DNA from: UBA4055 sp964648295
GTDB taxonomy: Bacteria > UBA4055
Assembly: GCA_964648295.1 (NCBI GenBank)
Contig: CAZYNH010000002.1
Span: 186,001 to 250,000, forward strand
Reading direction: 5' to 3'
DNA: 64,000 nucleotides
Both the position numbers and the translations under genes were made by a program. Position 1 is the first letter of the stretch, and every line of letters starts with the position of its first letter. Below the pieces are notes generated by a model, which saw only the letters and a program-made list of their open reading frames with translations, ran no database searches and was not told the DNA's origin. This document shows positions 7,974-16,098 of the stretch, in pieces.

Positions 7974-9512
7974 TTATAGTGGTATCGAATCATGTTTGTG
8001 TATTTTTTTCACCGGCTGTTTTGTTTTTGCCAGTTCAAACGAGGTGATTATTTTTTCTCTTGTCTCTTCAGGAGTTATAACTGCATCGACATAAGCTTTT
8101 GACGCGGCATTGTATGGATTAGAGTATTTATCTTTGTACTCGGCAATCTTCTGCTGCCTGACCTTCTCAGGATCGGAGGCTTCTGAAATTTCCTTAGCGA
8201 ATATTATGTTGCAGGCCCCCTCAGGCCCCATTACGGCTATCTCGGCAGTAGGCCATGCGTAAACAAAGTCCGTCCTGAGGTGTTTTGATGCCATGGCGAT
8301 ATAACCGCCGCCATAGGCCTTCCTTATTATTACTGTCACGGTAGGGACTGTAGCTTCGGAATAAGCAAAAAGCAGTTTGGCACCATGTCTTATAACACCG
8401 TAGTGTTCCTGATCGATCCCCGGGAGGTAGCCAGGGAGATCTACAAGTGTGAGGATCGGTATCCCGAAAGAATCGCAGAATCTCACGAATCTGGCCGCCT
8501 TATCGCTTGAGTCAACATCAAGCACTCCCGCAAGGTATTTCGGATTGTTCGCCACTATTCCGACGGGTTTACCGTCAAGCCTTGCGAAGCCGACTGTAAT
8601 GTTAGGCGCAAAATATTTCTGTACCTCAAAGAAATAAGAGTCGTCAACAATGTAGCCTATGAGGTCTTTCATGTCATATGCGATCTTATTGTCGTCAGGA
8701 ATGATATTCTCTATCTTCCTTTTGCTTTTGGGCGGCCTTGGTTTTGTTTCCGGAAGAGGCTTATCCCATGCCGAAGGAATGAAGCTTAAAAGTTCCTTTA
8801 TCTGTCCAAGCGCTTCCATTTCAGTTTCCGCAAAAAAATGCGCGTTACCTGTAATTTCGTTATGAACTCTGGCGCCGCCCAGGCTTTCAGGATCAATCTT
8901 TTCCCTGAGAACGGATTCGATCACTTTAGGGCCGGTTATGAACATCTGCGACAGCTTATCCACCATGAAAACGAAGTCGGTTATCGCCGGCGAGTACACC
9001 GCTCCGCCTGCGCACGGTCCCATTATTACAGAGATCTGCGGTATCTTGCCGCTGTTGATCGTATTTCTGTAGAATATCTCACCGTAGCCCGCCAGAGAGT
9101 CCACGCCCTCCTGTATCCTGGCTCCTCCAGAGTCGTTGATACCGATAACAGGTATGCCCATGTTTGAAGCTATATCCATAACTTTTGTGATCTTTGCTGC
9201 GTGCATTCTTCCCAGAGAACCGCCGGCTACTGTAAAATCCTGGGCGAATATGCAAACGGGCCTTGCGTCGATCTTTCCGAATCCGGTAATAACACCGTCA
9301 CCCGCAAGTTTCTGCTTGTCAAGCCCGAAGTCCCTTCCCTGGTGTTCTACAAAAAGATCTATCTCATTGAATGTGTTTTTATCCAGAAGCAGCTCGATTC
9401 TCTCTCTGGCGCTCATCAGCCCCTTTTCTTTTCTTTTAAGGAGCTTATCCTCTCCGCCGCCCTTTTTTAATAATCCAGCTTTTGTAAGCAACTGATTTAT
9501 CTTTTCTAGCAT
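7974..9512 (-). CDS. acyl-CoA (propionyl/methylmalonyl-CoA) carboxyltransferase subunit
   Basis: About 512 residues. ATG at 9512 (MLEKINQLL) is preferred over the ATG at 9533 because GGGAGG sits five to six bases upstream. The crotonase-like halves both contribute CoA and oxyanion elements: GGARIQEGVDSLAGYG with MGPCAGGAVYSPA in the first half, and VDLPGYLPGIDQE with RKAYGGGYIAM in the second. The family (MmdA/PccB) moves a carboxyl group between biotin and propionyl-CoA/methylmalonyl-CoA. With the carrier gene next door, it could act in a sodium-pumping decarboxylase or in propionyl-CoA carboxylation. It heads the five-gene operon down to 4121, behind a minus-strand promoter at 9570-9597. 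Confidence 0.93.
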   Translation of the reverse strand: MLEKINQLLTKAGLLKKGGGEDKLLKRKEKGLMSARERIELLLDKNTFNEIDLFVEHQGRDFGLDKQKLAGDGVITGFGKIDARPVCIFAQDFTVAGGSLGRMHAAKITKVMDIASNMGIPVIGINDSGGARIQEGVDSLAGYGEIFYRNTINSGKIPQISVIMGPCAGGAVYSPAITDFVFMVDKLSQMFITGPKVIESVLREKIDPESLGGARVHNEITGNAHFFAETEMEALGQIKELLSFIPSAWDKPLPETKPRPPKSKRKIENIIPDDNKIAYDMKDLIGYIVDDSYFFEVQKYFAPNITVGFARLDGKPVGIVANNPKYLAGVLDVDSSDKAARFVRFCDSFGIPILTLVDLPGYLPGIDQEHYGVIRHGAKLLFAYSEATVPTVTVIIRKAYGGGYIAMASKHLRTDFVYAWPTAEIAVMGPEGACNIIFAKEISEASDPEKVRQQKIAEYKDKYSNPYNAASKAYVDAVITPEETREKIITSFELAKTKQPVKKIHKHDSIPL

Positions 9513-9569
9513 TATACCTCCCGAAACTTTCATTTTTAGGCTGTTAAAACCAAACCGCAGTAAACCGGC

Positions 9570-9597
9570 AGTATAATTTAAATCATATTTTTATCAA
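9570..9597 (-). promoter_or_regulatory. putative promoter for the carboxyltransferase operon
   Basis: Read on the minus strand: TTGATA (9597-9592), a 16-base spacer, then TATACT (9575-9570), followed ~60 bases later by the ATG at 9512. It lies back-to-back with the tRNA-Leu promoter at 9630. Assigned by eye from sigma70-type consensus only. Confidence 0.45.
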
Positions 9598-9629
9598 TAG
9601 CAATTAAATTTGTACAGACAAAAATTCAC

Positions 9630-9658
9630 TTGACAAAAAATGGCCGCGTTCATATATT
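9630..9658 (+). promoter_or_regulatory. promoter of tRNA-Leu
   Basis: TTGACA (9630-9635), 17-base spacer, TATATT (9653-9658), ending 11 bases before the mature tRNA 5' end at 9670. The downstream extension TATATTTG also fits the Bacteroidota-type TAnnTTTG element. Confidence 0.75.
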
Positions 9659-9669
9659 TGGCGCAGTTT

Positions 9670-9751
9670 GCGGGTATGGTGGAACTGGCAGACACGCCAG
9701 ACTTAGGATCTGGTGCCTTTCGGTGTGGGGGTTCAAATCCCTCTATCCGCA
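9670..9751 (+). tRNA. tRNA-Leu (anticodon TAG)
   Basis: 82 bases without an encoded CCA. The acceptor arms GCGGGTA (9670-9676) and TATCCGC (9744-9750) pair with one G-T wobble. The D-arm reads TGGTGGAACTGGCAGACAC. The anticodon stem-loop GCCAGACTTAGGATCTGGT has TAG in loop CTTAGGA, followed by a long variable arm and the T-loop GGTTCAAATCC. The long variable arm and D-loop confirm the leucine class. The 3' CCA must be added after transcription. No integrase or duplicated tRNA end is seen beside it. Confidence 0.96.
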
Positions 9752-9752
9752 C

Positions 9753-9785
9753 AAATAACGGCCTTCCGGCCGTTATTTTCTTTTT
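9753..9785 (+). terminator. Rho-independent terminator after tRNA-Leu
   Basis: A perfect 11-bp stem, AAATAACGGCC (9753-9763) with GGCCGTTATTT (9768-9778), closes a TTCC loop and is followed by a T-rich tail. Confidence 0.93.
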
Positions 9786-9826
9786 TAAAAATGGGTTTCA
9801 GGTTTTATAATTATTAAAAAAATATC

Positions 9827-9855
9827 TTGACGGCTCATAATAAGGTATTTATATT
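9827..9855 (+). promoter_or_regulatory. promoter of the glutamate dehydrogenase gene
   Basis: TTGACG (9827-9832), 17-base spacer, TATATT (9850-9855). The start codon follows 71 bases downstream, leaving a leader of about 65 bases rich in A. Confidence 0.65.
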
Positions 9856-9926
9856 CGTTACCAAAAATTCAATGTGTTGTGATAAAAGTAACAACACTTG
9901 TAAAAAACAAAAAAAGAGAGGAAAAA

Positions 9927-11267
9927 ATGTACAAAGTAAAAGAATTCATGGCCGAACTTGAGAGAAAGAATCCCGCTCAACCTGAATTTATTCAGGCTGC
10001 AAGAGAAGTTGTGGAATCTGTGATCGACCTTGTGAACAAAAATCCCCGTTACCTTAAGGGAAAGATCCTTGACAGAATAACCGAGCCGGACAGAGTATTT
10101 TCGTTCAAAGTCGAGTGGGAAGACGATAAAGGCGAGATCCAGGTAAATAAAGGTTACAGAGTGCAATTCAACAACGCGATCGGCCCATATAAAGGCGGAC
10201 TGAGGTTCCACCCGAGCGTTACTCTGGGCGGGCTGAAATTCCTCGGATTTGAACAGATGTTCAAGAACAGCCTGACAACTCTGCCCATGGGCGGCGGTAA
10301 AGGCGGATCGGATTTTAATCCGAAAGGAAAATCGGACAACGAGGTAATGAGATTCTGCCGTTCGTTCATGACAGAACTTCAGAAATATATCGGACCGGAA
10401 ACTGACGTTCCCGCAGGAGACATAGGCGTAGGCGGAAGAGAGATAGGATATATGTACGGTCAGTACAGAAGACTCAGAGACGAGAATACCGGCGTTCTGA
10501 CCGGAAAAGGCCTGAACTGGGGCGGATCTCTTATCAGACCCGAAGCTACCGGTTTCGGTGCGGTCTATTACGCTGATGAAATGATAAAATTCAAAAAAGA
10601 CACGATGAAAGGTAAAGTTGTCGCATGTTCTGGTTTTGGTAACGTTACATGGGGAACGGTCATAAAAGCGACTGAACTCGGAGCTAAAGTAGTAACTATC
10701 TCCGGCCCTGACGGATATATATATGACAAAGACGGCGTTAACACACAGGAAAAATTCGATTATCTGCTTGAACTCAGGGCTTCGAACAACGATATAGTCG
10801 CGCCCTACGCCAAGAAATTCAAGAACGCTAAGTTCTTCCCCGGCAAAAAACCCTGGGAAGTAAAATGCGATATGGCTTTTCCGTGCGCTATCCAGAACGA
10901 GCTCAACGGCGATGATGCTAAAACTCTGATCAAAAACGGAGTAAAATATGTAGTCGAGACATCGAATATGGGATGTACAGCAGACGCAGTTGAAGCTTTC
11001 ATTCACGCAAAGATAGCTTTTGCGCCCGGAAAAGCGGCAAACGCCGGCGGAGTTGCTACATCAGGTCTCGAAATGAGCCAGAACTCCATGAAGCTTTCAT
11101 GGACAAGAGAAGAAGTCGACGCAAAATTAAAACAGATCATGAAAAATATCCATGACGCCGGAGTAAAATACGGGAAAGAAAAAGGCGGGTTCGTAAACTA
11201 TGTAAAAGGTTCGAACATTGCCGGATTCATGAAAGTTGCGGATGCTATGATCGACCAGGGTTACTAG
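9927..11267 (+). CDS. gdhA: NADP-type glutamate dehydrogenase
   Basis: 446 residues from the ATG at 9927, chosen over an upstream in-frame ATG at 9879 because GAGAGG lies just before it. Signature elements are complete: the substrate-binding stretch GPYKGGLRFHPSV, the catalytic lysine loop PMGGGKGGSDFNPKGKS, PAGDIGVGGREIGYMYGQY, and the Rossmann part starting VVACSGFGNVTWG. The length and these motifs fit hexameric class I enzymes that interconvert 2-oxoglutarate plus ammonia and glutamate; NADP preference is inferred from overall similarity to the ~450-residue GdhA group, not from a tested site. Single-gene unit with its own promoter and terminator, which suggests strong expression. Confidence 0.96.
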   Translation: MYKVKEFMAELERKNPAQPEFIQAAREVVESVIDLVNKNPRYLKGKILDRITEPDRVFSFKVEWEDDKGEIQVNKGYRVQFNNAIGPYKGGLRFHPSVTLGGLKFLGFEQMFKNSLTTLPMGGGKGGSDFNPKGKSDNEVMRFCRSFMTELQKYIGPETDVPAGDIGVGGREIGYMYGQYRRLRDENTGVLTGKGLNWGGSLIRPEATGFGAVYYADEMIKFKKDTMKGKVVACSGFGNVTWGTVIKATELGAKVVTISGPDGYIYDKDGVNTQEKFDYLLELRASNNDIVAPYAKKFKNAKFFPGKKPWEVKCDMAFPCAIQNELNGDDAKTLIKNGVKYVVETSNMGCTADAVEAFIHAKIAFAPGKAANAGGVATSGLEMSQNSMKLSWTREEVDAKLKQIMKNIHDAGVKYGKEKGGFVNYVKGSNIAGFMKVADAMIDQGY

Positions 11268-11285
11268 TAACATTTCTGATTAAAA

Positions 11286-11317
11286 CTAAAAAAGGCTCGT
11301 TTTCGAGCCTTTTTTAG
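11286..11317 (+). terminator. Rho-independent terminator after gdhA
   Basis: The stem of at least 12 bp pairs AAAAAAGGCTCG (11288-11299) with CGAGCCTTTTTT (11304-11315) around a TTTT loop; the flanking A and T runs make it bidirectional. Confidence 0.92.
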
Positions 11318-11378
11318 TTTGCGGAAAATCTTATATTAAAATATATTTCATATCTGTAAACTATTATGGAGTGAACTT

Positions 11379-12434
11379 ATGGAAAAAAAGCAGAAAGAAT
11401 TCCTATATGAGCTTCTGAGAACACCGTCACCGTCAGGCGCGGAATTCAGTATTCAGAAAAAATGGCTTGCGTACACAAAACTATATGCCGACAGGGTCAA
11501 AACGGATATCGGCGGGAACGCTATAGCCGTACTTAATCCCGGCGCAAAATTCAAAGTCCTGCTGGCCGGTCACTGTGATGAGATAGGTTTTATTGTGACG
11601 CGGACAGATGACAGCGGATTTATCAGTTTCGGGCCTGTAGGTGGCATTAGCCACAAGGTCGCTCCGGGTTTAAGGGTGGAGATACTAACAGAAAAGGGCG
11701 GTTTGGAAGGAGTTATAGGTGTTAATGCCGAACATCACGGCGGACTTAAGGATAAATTCGAATTCGAGGATCTTTTCATTGACTGCGGGTTCAAAAATAG
11801 AAAAGAGGCTCAGAAGTATGTCAGCGTAGGTGATTTCGCTGTATATAAACCCGAGATTACTGAGCTTAAGAACGGCCTGATCTCATCAAAAGCGTTAGAC
11901 GATAAGACAGGCGCGTTCGTCGTTGCCGAAGTGATCAGGAGACTCAAAGGGAAAAAGCTGAATGTCGGCGTCTATGCAGTCAGTACAACGAGCGAGGAAA
12001 TAGGGCTTTGCGGAGCGTATTTCGCGGCCGCCGGTATAGATCCCGATCTGGCGATCGCCTGTGATGTAACATGGGCAACGGACTACCCGTCCGTGAACAG
12101 ATCGAAGTACGGTGATTATAAACTTGACGGCGGCCCGGTTATTGCGGTCGGGTCTCCTGTCAGCGTGAAAATAAACAGAATGCTGAAACAAGCCGCGGAA
12201 AAAAAGAAGATCCCGGTTCAGACAGAAGTCGTTCCCAGGATAACCGGTACAGACGCTGACAGGATGAGGTTCACTAACACCGGCGTGCCGGTGGCTCTTG
12301 TTTCCCTCCCGGTCAGGTACATGCATTCCCCTGTAGAGACAGTGAGCCTGGATCAGATAGAGAATGTTATTGAAATACTTACCGGCTTCATCATTGACCT
12401 GACAGGAAAGGAAAACCTTAAACCGCTGGAATGA
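11379..12434 (+). CDS. M42 family aminopeptidase (glutamyl aminopeptidase/FrvX-like)
   Basis: 351 residues, the usual length for M42 peptidases. Metal ligands and catalytic residues are in the expected order: AGHCDEIGF (His ligand and catalytic Asp), SSKALDDKTGAF (bridging Asp), STTSEEIGLCGA (catalytic Glu pair), ACDVTWATD (Asp ligand) and RYMHSPVETV (His ligand). These cytosolic di-zinc or di-cobalt enzymes form dodecameric shells that trim N-terminal residues from short peptides; some relatives were mislabelled endoglucanases. The S4-domain gene begins three bases after its stop, so it probably leads the operon running to xseA. Confidence 0.93.
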   Translation: MEKKQKEFLYELLRTPSPSGAEFSIQKKWLAYTKLYADRVKTDIGGNAIAVLNPGAKFKVLLAGHCDEIGFIVTRTDDSGFISFGPVGGISHKVAPGLRVEILTEKGGLEGVIGVNAEHHGGLKDKFEFEDLFIDCGFKNRKEAQKYVSVGDFAVYKPEITELKNGLISSKALDDKTGAFVVAEVIRRLKGKKLNVGVYAVSTTSEEIGLCGAYFAAAGIDPDLAIACDVTWATDYPSVNRSKYGDYKLDGGPVIAVGSPVSVKINRMLKQAAEKKKIPVQTEVVPRITGTDADRMRFTNTGVPVALVSLPVRYMHSPVETVSLDQIENVIEILTGFIIDLTGKENLKPLE

Positions 12435-12437
12435 TAT

Positions 12438-12845
12438 ATGGAAGATAATAAATCTGTAAGGATCGATAAGTGGCTCAAGGTAGCCAGATTCTTTAAGCAG
12501 AGAGAACTGGCGGCTGAAGCTGTCGAATCCGGAAAAGTCAGGATCAACGGGGAAAAAGTCAAGCCCTCAAGGGCCGTAGTTCCCGGTGATGAGCTGACCG
12601 TGAAACAGGATTCCGCTTATGTTAAATATACCGTAATTGAAGTAACCGACAGATCGGTTCCCAAGGAAAAAGCCAGGGAGCTTTACAAGAAGCATGAGCC
12701 TGAAGATATAAGGTCTGAAGAAGCGAACGAACTCATCAGGATAATCGAGGAACAGGACAGGAAGAACAGGCAGGAACAGAAAGGAAGGCCGTCAAAAAAG
12801 GACCGGAGAATTTTAAATAAATATAAGTACATGATAAATGATTAA
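12438..12845 (+). CDS. S4-domain RNA-binding protein (Hsp15/HslR-like)
   Basis: 135 residues. The S4 domain occupies about residues 6-65, with VRIDKWLKVARFFKQRELA and ESGKVRINGEKVKPSRAV as its alpha-L fold. It has a charged C-terminal tail rich in Glu, Lys and Arg. In E. coli, Hsp15 rescues stalled 50S subunits carrying peptidyl-tRNA, and this protein has the same architecture and length. It overlaps the ABC ATPase gene by eight bases. Confidence 0.88.
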   Translation: MEDNKSVRIDKWLKVARFFKQRELAAEAVESGKVRINGEKVKPSRAVVPGDELTVKQDSAYVKYTVIEVTDRSVPKEKARELYKKHEPEDIRSEEANELIRIIEEQDRKNRQEQKGRPSKKDRRILNKYKYMIND

Positions 12846-13467
12846 GATCAGGGAACTGAAAAAGAGGTTTAATGAATTCGGTTTTTCAATTGAGTGCAGA
12901 CATCTTGATGTTGAGGCCGGAAGCTCTATGGGTATTTCAGGCGGTACAGGATCCGGAAAAACTCTTTTCACGAAGACAGTTACAGGTCTTACCGGCAGCT
13001 ATTCGGGGTCGGTCGAGATAGCTATGACCGAGCTCAGGAGTACATTCAGGAGGAAAATAGGTTATGTGCCTTTCAGAAATGTTCTTTACCCGAATCTTAC
13101 ACTTAAGGAAATGTCGCATTTTATGTTAAGGCAGTATAAGGCCGGTTTGGAAGAATACAGTCTTAAAATGGACTGGTTCTCAGGATTCTGGGAAATTCAC
13201 AAAATGGAAAATATGCGTATAAGCTCTCTTACTGACGGACAGACACAGGCGGTTAAATTCTTCATCGCGATGCTTCACTCGCCGTCCGTGCTGATTGTAG
13301 ACGAACCGTTTAACGGACTTGGTACTTCCGGGGCAGAAATTATTAAGGATCTGTTTAATGATATTCAGACGCGCGGAGTATCTGTCCTGGCTGTATCGTC
13401 CAGTCCTGATCTTTTAAAAGAGATCACTGAAAAGACCGCTTTAATAACGAACGGCACTGTCGAATAA
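12838..13467 (+). CDS. ABC transporter ATP-binding protein
   Basis: 209 residues. Walker A is SGGTGSGKTLFTKTV (about residues 35-45); the Q-loop region is degenerate (FRRKIGYVPFRNVLYPNLT). The signature reads ISSLTDGQTQAVKF, with LTDGQ in place of LSGGQ. Walker B with catalytic Glu is VLIVDEPFNGLG. ATP hydrolysis therefore looks possible although the signature is altered. The adjacent gene encodes the membrane partner, starting two bases after this stop. The pair is too divergent to name a substrate; CcmA/CcmB-like export or a lipid or peptide exporter are options. Confidence 0.85.
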   Translation: MIKIRELKKRFNEFGFSIECRHLDVEAGSSMGISGGTGSGKTLFTKTVTGLTGSYSGSVEIAMTELRSTFRRKIGYVPFRNVLYPNLTLKEMSHFMLRQYKAGLEEYSLKMDWFSGFWEIHKMENMRISSLTDGQTQAVKFFIAMLHSPSVLIVDEPFNGLGTSGAEIIKDLFNDIQTRGVSVLAVSSSPDLLKEITEKTALITNGTVE

Positions 13468-13469
13468 TT

Positions 13470-14207
13470 ATGATGTACTGTTTAATTAAAGAGATGAAAA
13501 TATTTTTCAGGAACAAAACTGTTCTTTTAACACAGCTTTTCATGTTAATACTCGGGGCATCAATGCTGGTTAAGTCGCTGTCGGTGATAGATGCTGAAAA
13601 AGCGGGTCCGATGCTCAGTTTCAGATTCCTCAGACAACAGATGATACTGATGCTGTTCCCTGCGATCCTTACAAATATTCTTACAATCGCGTTCTCGGTA
13701 ACATCAGAGAAGCAGGGCTGCATGCTGTCAAGGCTTGTTCCCGGCGGTGAATATCAAGTTTTAAGAAGTAAAGCCGCTTCATGCGCTATGATATCGTCTG
13801 TATTAAGTTTTATCTATATTTCCGCGGCATTAGCTATGAGCGGACTTGACCTTTATCTGAACCTGAGTTTTACTCTTTTTCTGATATTCTCGTTTATTTT
13901 CACTCTGTCCGGATTGTCTTTTTTCACAGTAGCTTTTGCTTTCAGGTTTCATGACGGCAGGGCGGATTATGAGCCGGATCTGAAAAGGATGCTCGTTTAT
14001 ATGGCGGCTGTCAGCCTTACTGTAATGATATTCTATTACTGTCTTTCCTTGAATATGATCCGGTATTACGAATATTATACAGGGTTCAGGATCAGTTATC
14101 CCAACAAGGAGATGGTTTTATTTCTGATATCATGTTTTGCCTACATGTTATTAACACGGTTGTTACTGAAAAGTTCGGAAAATAAGATATGCGGAGAGCA
14201 ATATTGA
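13470..14207 (+). CDS. ABC-2/CcmB-like transporter permease
   Basis: About 245 residues with six likely transmembrane segments, beginning KEMKIFFRNKTVLLTQLFM, a common opening of ABC-2 and CcmB permeases (amphipathic elbow helix then first membrane span). A second ATG at 13473 is an equal start candidate. The close coupling to the upstream ATPase implies a homodimeric exporter. Substrate unknown. No haem-export or cytochrome maturation genes are nearby, so a CcmB assignment is not supported by context; the neighbouring TPR and SprA genes raise the possibility that it serves the envelope. Confidence 0.75.
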   Translation: MMYCLIKEMKIFFRNKTVLLTQLFMLILGASMLVKSLSVIDAEKAGPMLSFRFLRQQMILMLFPAILTNILTIAFSVTSEKQGCMLSRLVPGGEYQVLRSKAASCAMISSVLSFIYISAALAMSGLDLYLNLSFTLFLIFSFIFTLSGLSFFTVAFAFRFHDGRADYEPDLKRMLVYMAAVSLTVMIFYYCLSLNMIRYYEYYTGFRISYPNKEMVLFLISCFAYMLLTRLLLKSSENKICGEQY

Positions 14208-14250
14208 ACAATTACATCATTATTTTAGTTTACACTGGGTTTAATCCGGA

Positions 14251-16098
14251 GTGTTTAATAAATTGAGACAGCAGTCAGTTATTTTTATTTTATTCCTGTC
14301 GTTCTATCTCACGCTGGGATCCCAGACAAGATCCGTAAAATCCGCGGGAGATAAAGCGCCGGCTGAAAAGCGTATGATAGAAAGGCAGCTGTTCTACGCT
14401 GCTTCTGCGGAACAGAGAGGCGATCTTGCTACGGCACATAAAGTGTATTATCAGCTCGCAAAAAGAGACGATAAGGATATCAGGGTTTTATACAGATACA
14501 TTGATCTGAGCGTCAGGCTCGAGAAAATAAAAGAGTGCGAGGTTACATTAAAGGATCTGGCTAAAAAGTATCCAGTCGGAACATCATATATCGATCCGGA
14601 AGATGAAACCGCGTCATTTAATTTGAGGCTGCTGGGTTGTCTGTCGGAGCTATATTTCAGATCCGGAAGAGAACCTTTGGGCTATGAAGTTCATTTACTC
14701 ATCGGGTCGGCAAATACAAAAAAATATTTTAAAGATGAAATAAAAGCATTTTCATTTATGAGATCCGGGAATTTTCCGCGGGCGGAACATATTTTCAGAG
14801 AGATCAGAAAAGAACTTAAACACGATCTTATCTATTCAGCGGAGATGTACGCCATGTTCTTTTCAGCTGGTAAGATCGGGTTATCAGCTGAAGAACTGAT
14901 AAAATCGGCTGTTTCTTCAAAAAAGAAAAACAAGTTCGGTGATGATCCGACGGGTTTTGATCCAAGATCAGAATTGTTCAGGATTTTTGAGATAGAGGAA
15001 TATAGAGATTCTATACTATCAGCCGCGGAAAATTCATTCTCACGCGGCAACGAGAAGGCCGGGCTTATACTGTCAGAGCTTTATTTCAATTCAGGGAACT
15101 ATGATAAGGCTTATGAGATCCTGAAAAAGACATCCGGAGAAGCGGACGGACATTTATTGACAGCGGAATTCGCTATAAAACTATACAATGAGACGCAATT
15201 TGAAAAAGCATCGTATTTCTTCAGGCTTATATTTGCCGACAAAAACAAAAATGAGGACGAAGATCTTACAAATATGTATATCTCAAGCCTTGAGAACTCG
15301 GCGCAAATAAATGAAGCCGTAAAGGCCATAAAGGAAAGCAGAGTTAAGAACAGGGAGCTTATGCTGGCCCGGATATACCATAACAGAATGGGTATGTTCG
15401 ATGAAGCGGAAAAACTATATAAAGAGAACCTGACTAAGAGCAAAGCGCTGTATTCGTACTGGCGTGATTACCTTCTCATGAAACTTGCGCGAAAAAAATT
15501 CGTGGAAGCCTCAGATATAATTAAAACCGTTCTTGAGAACAATATAATGGATGTGTTTCTGCCGGATCCTTTTTATGAAATGAAATTTTATGAGGCTCTT
15601 TCCAGGCTTTTAATCGGAAAAACTGATGAATTCGGTAAATTATCAGATATTCTTATCAGGGACGACTTTGCATCCGATCATGATAATGATCTTATCAAAA
15701 TAAGAAAAGACCTGGCGGTTATAGGCGATGATGAAAGTCTTCTAAAAAAATATCTGGAAGTCCTTATTCACATCCTGAACAAATCAGTTCCGATCGGTCA
15801 AATTGATCTGCCGTACGAAAACTATGAGAAAGGTGATAAAAAGGATCTTATTATTGAGACGGCCTTTCAATATTATGATCTCAAAGGAGAGATAAAGCAG
15901 TTAATAAAACTTTCTGAGTATGTGCTGAGTCAGGGGGAAATAACAGACAGATTTGCCCGGCTGATAACAGGTTATTTAAAAAAGTCAGGGTCAGAACCGG
16001 CGGTGAGGGATTTGCTGAAATCGGTACTGAAGAGTGGTATCAGCGACGATATTAAGGCTGAAATTAGAGAAATAATTAGGGAGCGGGAAGAGACTTGA
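14251..16098 (+). CDS. exported TPR-like protein coupled to SprA
   Basis: About 611-615 residues. The start is GTG at 14251 or, more likely, TTG at 14263, since GGAG ends at 14251 and the signal peptide then opens LRQQSVIFILFLSFYLTLGS. The rest is alpha-helical with tetratricopeptide-like pairs, for example AEQRGDLATAHKVYYQLAKR and GNYDKAYEILKK, spread to the C-terminus. No catalytic motif is seen. Its stop overlaps the TTG start of sprA (TTGA). In Bacteroidota the TPR lipoprotein SprE/PorW works with SprA; this gene could be a functional counterpart, but it lacks an obvious lipobox cysteine, so that is only inference from position. Confidence 0.8.
   Translation: MFNKLRQQSVIFILFLSFYLTLGSQTRSVKSAGDKAPAEKRMIERQLFYAASAEQRGDLATAHKVYYQLAKRDDKDIRVLYRYIDLSVRLEKIKECEVTLKDLAKKYPVGTSYIDPEDETASFNLRLLGCLSELYFRSGREPLGYEVHLLIGSANTKKYFKDEIKAFSFMRSGNFPRAEHIFREIRKELKHDLIYSAEMYAMFFSAGKIGLSAEELIKSAVSSKKKNKFGDDPTGFDPRSELFRIFEIEEYRDSILSAAENSFSRGNEKAGLILSELYFNSGNYDKAYEILKKTSGEADGHLLTAEFAIKLYNETQFEKASYFFRLIFADKNKNEDEDLTNMYISSLENSAQINEAVKAIKESRVKNRELMLARIYHNRMGMFDEAEKLYKENLTKSKALYSYWRDYLLMKLARKKFVEASDIIKTVLENNIMDVFLPDPFYEMKFYEALSRLLIGKTDEFGKLSDILIRDDFASDHDNDLIKIRKDLAVIGDDESLLKKYLEVLIHILNKSVPIGQIDLPYENYEKGDKKDLIIETAFQYYDLKGEIKQLIKLSEYVLSQGEITDRFARLITGYLKKSGSEPAVRDLLKSVLKSGISDDIKAEIREIIREREET

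Noticed and set aside
9670..9751. tRNA-Leu as an integration site
   Set aside because: No integrase gene and no duplicated tRNA 3' end on either side.
9858..11006. 382-codon open frame on the minus strand across gdhA
   Set aside because: It is fully antisense to gdhA, which has all family motifs; composition is what a reversed coding frame gives.
14189..14266. 22-codon frame between the permease and the TPR gene
   Set aside because: Overlaps the permease end, no good ribosome site and no conserved feature.
14251..16098. direct naming of the TPR protein as SprE/PorW
   Set aside because: TPR content and position fit, but there is no lipobox and no specific motif I can cite.
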